NCBI GenBank assembly: GCA_025349905.2
Contig: MU624891.1
Location: forward strand, 1 to 18,507
Source: Blastocladiella britannica
Taxonomy: Eukaryota; Blastocladiomycota; Blastocladiomycetes; Blastocladiales; Blastocladiaceae
Length of the DNA stretch: 18,507 bases
Reading direction: 5' to 3'
Notes under the pieces: generated by a model
What the model was told of the DNA's origin: nothing
Seen by the model: only the letters and a program-made list of their open reading frames with translations
Database searches by the model: none
Translations under genes and position numbers: made by a program
Shown: one piece after another, positions 7,753 to 17,317 of the stretch
Numbering within the stretch: position 1 is the stretch's first letter
How the letters are laid out: the number at the start of each line of letters is the position of its first letter

Positions 7753-10593
7753 ATGTCATCCATTATGCGAGACTACGACTTTCCGTTCCCGCCGTACCCA
7801 ATCCAGGTCGGGCTCATGGACGCGGTCTACGAGGCGATGGACCGGCGCGGTATTGCACTCATCGAGTCACCAACTGGCACCGGCAAATCGCTGTCGCTCA
7901 TCTGCGGCACCTTGAAATGGCTCGCGGACAATCACGACAACCCCTCGGTATTGACCAACGTCGACGAGTTGGAGCCGAGCGTGTCCACTGGGACTGACAC
8001 TGCGCGTATGTCTTCTCAAATTTTTTTTTTTTGAAAGATTCATTTCGTTAACAGCAATTACGACAGCAAATAAGGTCCCCGCTTGGGTCCGCGAGCAGGC
8101 GGAAGAACTCGAGCGTGCACGGAAATTGGATGTGGTGCGCGCATTCCGTACGTCGGTGGCCACGCGCGTCAATGCTGCACGGCATTCTCGCACTTGGCAT
8201 GACTTGGCTACCGCCGCCGATCAGGGAGCTCGAACTGCACCCAAGCGCCGCCGCCGCAATGCGCCCACCAATGCGGCTGCATCATCATCGTCAAAGTCTT
8301 CTGCTGCTGCTGCCGCGAGTGATCTGGACGATGCCGATCTCGTCATTGACTATAAGGCAGACAATGCCGACAGCAAATTAGAGGACGATGACGACGATAC
8401 CGCCCTCGCTCCCCCAAACTTGCAGCCACCGCAGCTCATTTACGCATCGCGGACCCATTCGCAGCTGACCCAGTTTATGGGCGAACTGCGCAAAACGCGA
8501 CACGTCGCGCCAAAGCCGTCTTGGACGACGAGCACCTCCTCAAATGGTCATGAGAAAGAGGAAGACGAAGGCGACGAGCGACCAATCTTCTCGGCAGTCG
8601 CGCTCGCATCGCGAAAGAACCTCTGCATTAACGAGCGCGTCCTGGCCGAAAGTCGCGGATCAGCGTCGCGGCTGAACGATGCGTGCCTCGATCTGCAAAA
8701 GAACCGCAGCAAATCGAAAAAAGCCACCGCCGCCGATTCCGAGCAGCAGTGCGGGTGCCCATACATGGAAGCTGGTGCGCTGGATGCGTTCCGCGATCAT
8801 GCGCTCACACACCCTCACGATATCGAGGACCTCGGCGAACTTGGCCGCACTCTTTCCGCATGCCCGTACTATGGAGCCCGTCGGGCCGCGCCGCTCGCAT
8901 CTGTGCTCGCCATCCCATACCACGCGCTCATCCATGCGCCGACGCGGACAGCGCTGGGGATCCGTGTCCGTGGCAACGTGCTGGTCGTGGACGAAGCGCA
9001 CAACGTTGCTGACGCGATTTCGTCTGCGCACTCGGTCGAGCTTGATGCCGCGACGGTGGAGCGAGCATTCAACCAGGTATCACAATACGAGGCAAAGTAT
9101 GCCCCACGGATGCGCCCCGATAATCGCGTGCTGGTCCGACAGACCATGGCTGTTGTGATGGCGATCCATGGCTGGCTGAAAAAGACGTGCGGGACAGGCT
9201 CCGTCACTTCTCGCATGCTCACGGTTCCCGAGTTTGTTGCCGCCCTCGAGGTCGAGCATTTGAATCTCTTTTCCATCCTGGCATTTTTGCAGAAATCGGA
9301 GCTCAGCCGCAAGGTCCTTGGATTTTTAGAAAAGCACCACGCTGGCACCGTCTCTGACTTTTCGGCCAACGCTGATGCTGTTTACGTTGTTGCTTCCCCC
9401 TTGCGCGTGGTCGAGTCCTTATTGGACAAGCTCGTTGCCCCTGACGCGGACGGCCGTGTTTTATTTGTTGCCCCGAGTCCAGGTATGCATTTATTCTATT
9501 CTATCTGCGGTTGACGCTGATCCTTGAAAACAACACAAGAGTCGCGCCTTCCGGTCCTCAAGTACCTCGCACTAAACCCGGCAAGTCACCTCAGCGAGCT
9601 GATCCGCCAGGCTCATGCAGTCATTTTCGCCGGTGGCACCATGTCGCCCATGTCCGATTTCGAGGATTTCTTGTTTCCTGATCGATACGGCAAGCCGCTG
9701 ATCTCGTACTCGTGTGGCCATGTTGTTCCGAGCGAGAGTGTCAAGTGCATGGGTGTTCCATTGGCTCCGTCGGGGCGGCCGATCCGCTGCACCATGGAGG
9801 GCCGCAAGGAATCCACGCTGGTATGTACCGCCCTTTTTCTTTCGTTAGTGTAGCTCTCACATGCTGCGCCATAGCTTGACGACATTTCGGCCGCAATCGC
9901 CAATATCACCAATGTAGTTCCAAACGGCATGGTCGTGTTTTTGCCCTCCTTCCAAATGCTCAACGAGCTCGAGACAGTGCTTCGGACCCGGAGTTACCTG
10001 GAGCGGATTGAAAAGCGGAAACGAGTGTTTTTGGAGCCCCGAGAGGCAGCCGAGCTCGAGCCCCTCTTGCGCGAATACGCTCGCCATTTGGACATACCAG
10101 TGACGTTCCTTTTCCGTTTCTTGCTTTTTTTTTTTTTTTTTTGGAAGTGCGTGTACTCAAAAAATCAAAATAGGGAAACGGTGCACTGTTGCTCGCAGTG
10201 GTTGGCGGCAAAATGAGCGAAGGAATCAACTTTTCGGACCACCTCGCGCGGTGCGTAGTGATGGTGGGCATGCCGTATGCGAATCGCGGCTCCGTCGAAT
10301 TGCTGGAAAAGCTGCGGTATCTGGACACGATCAAGGCCGGGGCGAGCAGGGAGCACTACGAGAATCTTTGCATGCGTGCCGTGAACCAGGCGATCGGGCG
10401 CGCAATCCGGCACCGCGGCGACTACTCGGCGATGCTTCTGCTCGATGTGCGGTACGAGGAGCGCGCGGATGTGCGTGACAAGCTACCAGAGTGGCTCAGT
10501 CAGAGCATGGCGCCCCAACGCGAGCCGCAACGTCCGTTTGGGCAGGTGGTGCGATCACTGGCAGGGTTTTTCAAGAGTCGTTCTTTCGCGTAA
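7753..10593 (+). CDS. CHL1: CHL1/DDX11-type Fe-S superfamily 2 DNA helicase
   Basis: Model: join(7753..8005,8067..9482,9540..9820,9875..10099,10174..10593), 864 aa; an alternative exon 2 start at 8055 gives 868. CHL1/DDX11 is a 5'-3' helicase of the XPD family acting in sister-chromatid cohesion, replication-fork upkeep and repair in the nucleus. In order: FPFPPYPIQ at 10-18 (Q-motif region), Walker A SPTGTGKS at 39-46, motif Ia YASRTHSQL at about 210, Fe-S cluster cysteines at 271, 291, 315 and 350 (RKNLC, DAC, GCPYM, ACPYYGAR), DEAH box at 393-396, GGKMSEGINF, and motif VI QAIGRAIRH near the end. Spacing and the wording of CPYYG, VVGGKMSEGINFSDHLARCVVMVGMP and NLCMRAVNQAIGRAIRH match DDX11 better than BRIP1, RTEL1 or XPD. 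Length is close to yeast Chl1 (861). The ATG at 7753 is the first in frame. Exons 4 and 5 join ARHLDIP to GNGALLLAVVGG. A low-complexity charged segment lies between motifs I and Ia. Confidence 0.93.
10100..10173 (+). other. CHL1 intron 4 with an 18-T tract
   Basis: The intron (74 bp) is fixed by an in-frame TAG that forms the acceptor itself and by the phase-0 requirement, which leaves GTGACG as the only workable donor. It holds 18 consecutive T (10125-10142). A tract of this length may vary between strains and is prone to sequencing error. Confidence 0.7.
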
Positions 10594-10630
10594 TGGAGTT
10601 TCTCCTTCGCAAAAACAACGCAAAAATCAA
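10594..10630 (+). promoter_or_regulatory. 37-bp gap between CHL1 stop and the transcription-factor ATG
   Basis: Two same-strand genes are separated by 37 bp, too little for an independent terminator and promoter. The promoter of the downstream gene must lie within the last CHL1 exon, or the two are transcribed together. The sequence is A-rich before the second ATG (AAAAACAACGCAAAAATCAA). Confidence 0.4.
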
Positions 10631-13600
10631 ATGCAGCCATTTGGGCAACAACCGTATTTGCCCCTGGAGGCACCCGTACCACCACCACCCTCCTCGTCGC
10701 AAATGGACGTCACCACCGCGGGCGATTTTAAACCCCCATCGTCGATGCAGTACTCGCTGCCCATTGGCCGTGGTAGTGGCCATGGCATGGATAATGGCAA
10801 CGGAGGCGACCGCAGCGACGACGACGATGGCGACGGCAATGGCGACGCAAACGAGCGGTACCTCGCTGCAAAACGCGCACGCATTGCCCACGCCTGCGAG
10901 CCGTGCCGCCGCAAACGCATCCGTTGCACGGGCGGCGATCCTTGCCCGCAGTGCCAGCAGGGCAACGTCTCTTGCTTTTATGGCGAGCACAAGAAGCGCG
11001 GACCCAAGCCTGGAACCAAGCGCACGGTGCAGCGGTCGCCTGCCGGTGGTCCTAAGGCCAGCGCCTCCTCTGCGACCGCCGCTGGTTCGAGCTCATCAAC
11101 AACTGCTGCGGCAACGACAGCGTCTTCGGCGCGACGCAGCATGTCTGACGGCTCGCAACTGCAGCCGCAGGACCAGCAGCAACAGCACCAGCACCAGTAT
11201 CCCTCGGCAGCTGCTGGCACGCCGCCCTCGACCATACCTTCACCCTCTGGGCCCGCCGGCCCAAACACTGTGCCCTGGACCATCCCGGCGGTGCCCGGAG
11301 CTCCGGCCCATGCACAGCATCACCACCGCCACCACCACCACCGCCATCACCATCGGCACACATCCGCGTCTTCGTCGGTATCCATTTCCCCGTCCACTGG
11401 CGCGATTGGCGGACCGATGATGATGCCTGGTTCGCATGCTGTCACCGCTGCCGGCATCCCGCGATCCTTCTCGCCGCATCCAGCCATGTCATCTCCGTCG
11501 GCAACGCTCGCCACCGCCACCAAGCTCTCGCGGGACGAAATGGACGAGCTCGCGTCCAACCTTGCCATCCATGTGAGCTTGGACGAGCACGGACGCGCAC
11601 AGGGTCTCTACACCATGGGCGAAAGCTCCGGGTTCCACCTGTACCACAAGATCTCGCAGCGCGCGAATGCCGTTGGTCGCAGACGCCGCGCTCGCCCGCC
11701 TCCAGGCGCCACTAACCCGTACGGCGGCGGCTATGTGGATCGGATCTACCATGTGATTGAGCGGCTGGGGGAGCCCCGCAACTTTGGCCGCTTTTTGCGG
11801 ACGTGGATCGGCATCACCCAGCGGGCGCTCGTCACCATGCTCGTTGACTACTATTACGTTGAGTTGCACCATTGGTACCCTTTTGTCCCGCGTGTGCAGA
11901 CAGAAGACGAGCTGGCGCGGTTGGACGCTTTCATTGCTGCCTCCCGCGACGGCATTAGCCAACCCCTCGATTCAAACGGTCTCCCGGTCATGCGACCAAG
12001 TCCGCTTCTTATCAACTCGTTCTTCTTTTACACTGCGGTACGCTGTTCTATTTTCTATATGTTTTCGAGGACTAGTCTTACTGACTTTTGGACTTTTCTT
12101 TTTGAAGGCCATGTTCGAGCGCCAGTTTTGCCTTGTTGCAGAGCACTCGGGCGGCCCGGCCGCTCCAGAGGGCACGCCGCGCTTTCTTCTCTCGCGTGCA
12201 TTCTGTTTTCGCGCAAAGCAACACCTTGCACTCCACTTGGAAAACCACCTGACCTCGCTCGAAACCGTCCAATCTTGCATGCTTCTTTCCAGTTCGTTTG
12301 CGTTGTTCTTTTTTCATTTCACTGTATCGCAAGGAAGCGAAACTGACGCTGCCATCTCTTTTCCTCAGTGGCGGACTTGCCCAATGTTGCTTCACACCCA
12401 TGGTTGTTGTCGGGGCTCTCGATTCGACTTGCCATTGAACTTGGAATCCATCAGGTGCGTGTTGCTACACTCCTTTTTTTGTGCGCCAAATAGGATACGC
12501 ACTAAATCCAACAAAACAACGCAAGATTTCGACATTTTTGTACCCGCGCGATGGCGCTTCTGCCCTGCCCGTGCCGTCCCACATCACCACCTACGCGAAA
12601 ACGTGGGTGTGTTGCTATGCGCTCGAGCAAGTGTTTTCCACTTCGCATGGTCGCCCGAGCCTCTCGAGCTCCGGCGATGTCACCCTCGACTTTGATTTGG
12701 TCCTCGACACACCCGAAAACCGCGCTCGGTTTCCCAGCAGCGAGCTGGAAAGGGAGGACGCTGTGTTTATCTGGGCCGCACGACTTGCGGACATTAGCGG
12801 CAAGATCTCGCGCATCATTAACCAGTACTACTTCCGCCGCAACTTGCAACACACGCTGCCAGAGCTTCACGGTCTGTTGTCCGAGTTCCAAGCGTCTTTG
12901 CCCCCGACCCTCGCGTATGATCTCTCGGCTGTCGTTGCTGGGGTGGACTCGCCACGACCGCCGCTCGCAGTTGCATTCTTGCACATTTCGTACTATTCGG
13001 CCGTGCTCTCGCTCTACCGGCCGTTCCTCGCAAGCCGTCGTCTCCGCTCGGATGGGTTGCTCCAAGAGCAGTATCTAAGCATTGTGGAGCAGTGTATCCT
13101 CGCCATTCCTATGATTTACCTGCGCCATGTCGATCAAGCAGGGTCGTATCCGCTCGACCCATCGCAGTTTGTGATTTATGTCTTGACCGGGTACGCTTCG
13201 TTGTTAATTTCATTTTATAATCTCGATATATACTTATGATTTATGCGTACATATAGGTGCCTCGCAATTTTGGAAGAGTCACAGCCATCGCTGTATCCAA
13301 ACTCGGCCGATGTCCCCGCAGCATCGCCCCAGCACGCCCGCCGACGCGCTACGGTGCTCAGCGTTCTGAAGATGTGCGAAGCGATGCTGGACTCGATCGC
13401 TCTTCACTTGCCCGAGTACGTGTCGGTCCTCCGGCTCCTCTGTCGCGAGTTTATTGGGCAGGTCGAGTCCGACACGGACCCTTCGAATGAGCGGCGGGCG
13501 GACGAGGATGAGGAAGCCGAGCGCACCGCCCGAATGGAGGATGACGCGGTCGCCATGACGACCCGGCTTGTGGATGCCGAGGCGGTGGCTATCGCCGTTT

Positions 13601-14571
13601 GCGGAGGCGATAACGTCGACATGGACCTTGCCGAAGTGGGCATTGCGGCACGTACCCTGGAGGCGGCCATGCGCGAGTCTGCCCTTTTCGCACCCACAAG
13701 CATGAAGCCTCCATCGCGGCCACCGTCACGTCCAGCTTCGCGGCAGCAGCAGCAGCCACAGTTCCAACAGCCACTGGCGCAGCCGGCGAGCGCCATTTTT
13801 GCTCCGTATGGCGGTCAAGCTCAGCATGCACAGCCGATCCCGAGTACCCTTCCGATGGACCATGGGCTTGTGGGCACCGCACAACTTGGAGGCTCCCTGT
13901 TCCCCGCGCCGACCCGCCCGCCTGCCACGACGCCGCCGGTTCCAGGTTTGGTGGGCCTCGCCCACCAACACCACCAAACTTCGCTTGGGTTCTTGACTGG
14001 GCAACAAGATAACAGCCAGCTCATGTCGCTTTTAGCCGGAGTCGGTCCCATGCAAGCAACCACCAGCGGCACCGGCCAACAATCAATGTTCAACCCCGCG
14101 GCCTTGACGCTCTCGGGCATGGGCGCACCGCCGATGCCGGCAGGGGCGGCAGCGGCCGCCGGTCTTCCCGGCGGCATGCCGTTTATGTGGCCCATTGACC
14201 CGTCGACCGCCACGTTCGACTTTGGCCAGCCGCTCGCGCTTCCGAGCTTCCCGTCCGAGCTCTCCACCAACACCGTCAACCACGGCGCACTGGGACCCGA
14301 GTTTGCCGCCGCACAGGCGTCGGTCGCGCATCTCTTCGGGACGGCTACCGCGACGCCTGGGTTTGCGGGCGGCCAACACTTGGCGGCGGCGGCGATGGCG
14401 GGAATTTCGCCGGGCCAGGCCATGATGGGAGGCACCGCCAGCTCGGTTTTGGGAATGCCGCACGGCGTTGGCCAGTTCACTGGATACCCGCCGCTTTGGG
14501 GCAGTGATCCTTCGGCCACTGGTGGTGGTGGCGGCGGTGGTGGTGGTGGTGCGACTTCACAGAGACAATAA
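10631..14571 (+). CDS. Zn2Cys6 (GAL4-type) fungal transcription factor
   Basis: Model: join(10631..12037,12108..12291,12369..12454,12526..13190,13257..14571), 1218 aa. It should be a nuclear sequence-specific regulator. The binuclear zinc cluster has its six cysteines at 89, 92, 99, 105, 108 and 115 (C-x2-C-x6-C-x5-C-x2-C-x6-C) with the basic RRKRIR loop, followed by KKRGPKPGTKR. Acidic/Gly-rich, Gln-rich and His-rich (228-243) linkers lead to a fungal-specific middle domain from about 370 (YYVELHHWYPFVPR, HLENHLTSLETVQSCMLL, SGLSIRLAIELGIHQ, GRPSLS, LSLYRPFLASRRL). Exon joins restore these motifs. The C-terminal about 400 residues are Gln/Pro/Gly/Ala-rich and probably disordered, ending in an 11-Gly run. 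Target genes and ligand cannot be told. The ATG at 10631 is chosen because the frame upstream overlaps CHL1 coding sequence. The start of exon 4 (AAG acceptor at 12525) is the least certain junction. Confidence 0.88.
14521..14550 (+). repeat. Poly-glycine coding repeat (GGT/GGC)n
   Basis: A run of GGT and GGC codons encodes eleven glycines just before the C-terminal ATSQRQ of the transcription factor. The mix of codons suggests an old tract rather than a fresh expansion. Confidence 0.85.
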
Positions 14572-14602
14572 GAAGGATGCATTGGGTTGTTTACAAATAT
14601 TT
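14572..14602. other. Convergent 31-bp gap between transcription factor and receptor gene
   Basis: The TAA of the plus-strand transcription factor (14569-14571) and the TAA of the minus-strand receptor (14605-14603) are 31 bp apart. The stretch is AT-rich towards its right end (GTTTACAAATATTTT). Both 3' UTRs must extend into the neighbouring gene, so the mRNAs are probably partly complementary. Confidence 0.5.
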
Positions 14603-17185
14603 TTATGCAAAAGAAGTGCCAGGTCCTAGGGCAATCTCGGGCTCGGGCGAGAGCACTGGAGTCACTGCGTCACCTTGGTCATCGTCAACGACTGCATCTA
14701 GGTCATGTACAAAGTCCATCGAATATCGATGCGGGACCAAGTGCCCCACCGGTATCGGTGATGGATGCGGCCAGTACGCAGGATCAAAAGTGGATGACGA
14801 CGATGGCGGCCGACGGAGACCGACAATTGCGGATGCAGGGATCGGGGCTGGTGCGGGTGGAATCCACGCGTTGAGGAGGAGGGAATCGGTGGTGGAAGAG
14901 AGGACACCGGTATGAAAACTGGTAGGGCGGCTCGCGGCAATCATATGAGGCTGCACGAGGTCGGGATACGCAGCAGCCGCAACCGCGACAAGGGCGGCCG
15001 CAGAGTATGGGTCCGGACTTTGAGCGACGGGGTCCATGAGCGCCAGGTGAAGCAATACGGGGTCAGGCGTGCCGGGTGGCAGCATGCCAGACGCTGCTGC
15101 CGCTGACACAGGAGCATCTGATTCGAATGTGCGCAAAGACACCGACGCCCTACCGCCGCCAGGGACCGTGGAAAGATCGTAATCAGACGAGGATGCCGCA
15201 ATGGAAGCCAGGGCACGGAGGCGAGCTGCCTCGGGCCGCGGTGGTGCAGGTGCATGCGATACAGATACAGACGTGGCAACTTCTTCATCATCGCCCACGT
15301 GCGCCGGCGCGAGATCAAGTGTCGCATACGGTTCTATGCACGTGCCGGTCATGTCGCCGTCGCCAGAATTGCCCGCGGCAGACGCAATGGCGACTGTCGT
15401 AGAGTCCCCCGCATTCCCGCGCCGCCCAACGTGACGGGCAGGGTCTTCGTACGCTCGGGGCAGAGCGCTCCGGCCGCGGACACTGTGGGTGCGAGTGACG
15501 GGGATCGTGGTGGCACCTCCATCAAAGTCGCCCGACCGCGGTCCACCCGCCCCGGGCAAGAACTCCCGCCCATTTGCACCTGGTTGCAGGTTGCCGCCGT
15601 TGTTGTTATTGTTGTTGTTGTTATTGTTGTTGCGCGGTTTCTTGCGGAGTCGGAGCCGCTCGACCATGCGCTCGTGTGCGCCGGCCCCATGGCTCGACCC
15701 GTCGTACTTGTGGGCACGGATGGCGACGGTGGCAGCAACCAGCGCTGCCATATTCTGCACCGTGAACGCGATGGTGGCGCCCTTGGCATCGCCAAACACG
15801 CCCACCAGCGACAGAACGGCCGTGAACAGGTACGTGGCAACAGCGGCTGAAACGCGGAATGCCACATCGCGCATGACGCGCCTCAGCGCCCTTGCAGATG
15901 CGGATGACGCAGATGGCGGGAGTGGACGGCGCGGAGGAGGTGCGGCACCCGTGCTCAGACGGTCGACGACAACGGCGACAGCGCCATCCGTCCCATTGGC
16001 ATTCCCGCCATTACCGTTGCCGATGACATTGGCGTCGCCGTTGGCATTTGCGTTGGCATTTGCGCCGACGTTGACGTCAGCGTTGGCGCCAGCGCGCCGC
16101 GCGGGAGAGACCCCGCGTGAACCAGCAGACGAGGCGGCGAGCAAATGGGCCCGCAGCGGCCACGCAAAGGCAATCCCAAGCGCAGTGTACAGGACAGCGA
16201 GCACCGATTTGCCAGCGACATTGAGAGATTTCGCGAATCCGACCGCACAAAGGCCATCGCCGGTATCCAAAGAGTCCTGACCGAGCGCTCCGGGAGTAGT
16301 ACCTCCCAGAATAATCGACAAGACGATGGGAACGAGGCCAACCACGAGCAAAAATGCGAACCCGAGCCGCACCGCCGAGCGCGTCCAGAGCACCGCGTGC
16401 ATGCGTACGAGACAGCTTCGCAGGCGCACTGCAAGTGGGGGTACGGGTGGTACCTCGCCCAATGTCGATGAAGACGATAACCCGCCATCACCACTCCCAC
16501 CTCGCCTCTCTCGAGTGGCAAGCAGGGACGCGCTAGATCCGCCGCGGGCGGCGCCAAGGCCGTGAGCGGGCCCGACGTCCATGTCGCCGGGTAAAGACGC
16601 GTAACTTGCCGGTCGCGCCATCGACTCGGCAGCCGACAGCCGCCGGTTGCTGATCACGCGGCGGCGGTGGGCCCAAACGTACGCCTCTACGCGGCGCGGG
16701 ACGAGCGTAGTAGCCCGGACGATCAGCACCCCGGTGGCAGCAATCTGGAAGAGGATGTAGAAGGCATCGGCAACGCCCGAGACGAGGTAGCAGGCATTCG
16801 TACCGCCAAAGGAACGGGCCGGCACGGTGGCCAGCACCAGGAAAAAGACCTGGTTGGCCAGGTTGCACACGGCCGCGACGCATTGCGCGGCCCACAATCG
16901 CACGACGGGCGGCGGCGCGCGCGGTGCCGAGAGCTTGAGGTGCAGGCCGCGAAAGTTGACGGCGAGCAAGAAAATGGAGGGCGGCAGCGACAGGGCAATG
17001 AGCGTGGTTTGAAGGGCCGGGGTCCAGACCGAGTCTGCCAGCGAGTCTGGCAGTGGTGAGGATGACGATGACGATGGTGATAACGGCGGTGATGATGGAG
17101 TTGGGGTTGGCGATGCGGCGGCAGTGGTGGCGATGACTGCAGCCAGCACGGCGACAACAAGAGCATGGTATGGTGGTTTTGCCAT
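14603..17185 (-). CDS. Seven-transmembrane receptor-like protein with long disordered tail
   Basis: This is a single-exon frame of 860 aa from the ATG at 17185 (MAKPPYHALVV); the extra upstream codons begin with TTG and are not used. Residues 1-25 form a likely signal peptide (VVAVLAAVIATTAAA), then a Ser/Pro linker. Seven hydrophobic spans are visible near 56-77, 98-122, 132-157, 274-294, 327-350, 440-464 and 470-490. A Cys stands just before helix 3 (about 132) and another in the second extracellular loop (about 313, DGLCAVGF), in the places where GPCRs carry their conserved disulphide. Loops between helices 3-4 and 5-6 are long and Ser/Gly- or Asn/Ala-rich. The cytosolic tail of about 370 residues is low-complexity, with 11 Asn in a row at 519-529. 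It is likely a plasma-membrane sensor, but I cannot place it in a named GPCR class. An ion-channel or transporter role cannot be excluded. Confidence 0.8.
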   Translation of the reverse strand: MAKPPYHALVVAVLAAVIATTAAASPTPTPSSPPLSPSSSSSSPLPDSLADSVWTPALQTTLIALSLPPSIFLLAVNFRGLHLKLSAPRAPPPVVRLWAAQCVAAVCNLANQVFFLVLATVPARSFGGTNACYLVSGVADAFYILFQIAATGVLIVRATTLVPRRVEAYVWAHRRRVISNRRLSAAESMARPASYASLPGDMDVGPAHGLGAARGGSSASLLATRERRGGSGDGGLSSSSTLGEVPPVPPLAVRLRSCLVRMHAVLWTRSAVRLGFAFLLVVGLVPIVLSIILGGTTPGALGQDSLDTGDGLCAVGFAKSLNVAGKSVLAVLYTALGIAFAWPLRAHLLAASSAGSRGVSPARRAGANADVNVGANANANANGDANVIGNGNGGNANGTDGAVAVVVDRLSTGAAPPPRRPLPPSASSASARALRRVMRDVAFRVSAAVATYLFTAVLSLVGVFGDAKGATIAFTVQNMAALVAATVAIRAHKYDGSSHGAGAHERMVERLRLRKKPRNNNNNNNNNNNGGNLQPGANGREFLPGAGGPRSGDFDGGATTIPVTRTHSVRGRSALPRAYEDPARHVGRRGNAGDSTTVAIASAAGNSGDGDMTGTCIEPYATLDLAPAHVGDDEEVATSVSVSHAPAPPRPEAARLRALASIAASSSDYDLSTVPGGGRASVSLRTFESDAPVSAAAASGMLPPGTPDPVLLHLALMDPVAQSPDPYSAAALVAVAAAAYPDLVQPHMIAASRPTSFHTGVLSSTTDSLLLNAWIPPAPAPIPASAIVGLRRPPSSSSTFDPAYWPHPSPIPVGHLVPHRYSMDFVHDLDAVVDDDQGDAVTPVLSPEPEIALGPGTSFA
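15599..15631 (-). repeat. Poly-asparagine trinucleotide repeat
   Basis: Eleven AAC/AAT codons (GTT with two ATT on the plus strand) encode Asn 519-529 in the receptor tail. A near-pure trinucleotide run is a candidate for length variation between isolates. Confidence 0.9.
16000..16095 (-). repeat. Asn/Ala/Gly-rich minisatellite-like coding repeat
   Basis: Short imperfect units related to GTTGGCATTTGC on the plus strand (6- and 12-bp periods) encode an alternating Ala-Asn/Gly-Asn stretch (GANANANANGDAN and similar) in the long loop between helices 5 and 6 of the receptor. It is probably disordered. Confidence 0.75.
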
Positions 17186-17317
17186 GATTGGACGGCGGTA
17201 AGCTTGAGCTTTAGCGTGGAGAGTGTCCAAGGTTGGCTCGCCAATGAATGAATTTCGATTCAGCGAAAAAAAGCGATGCGAAAAAAATAAGCATACACGG
17301 CTCAGGAGAGGTGATGG

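Noticed and set aside
7753..10593. BRIP1, RTEL1 or XPD (RAD3) as identity of the Fe-S helicase
   Set aside because: Motif wording and the C-terminal region after motif VI match DDX11/CHL1, and the protein ends soon after motif VI without the RTEL1 or BRIP1 extensions.
13821..14582. 253-codon minus-strand frame opposite the transcription-factor tail
   Set aside because: It is an antisense shadow of a Gly/Pro/Ala-rich coding stretch, whose low complexity keeps several frames open.
15599..15631. Trinucleotide run as a CRISPR or mobile-element signal
   Set aside because: It is an in-frame poly-Asn tract within a coding region; no spacer structure or terminal repeats are present.
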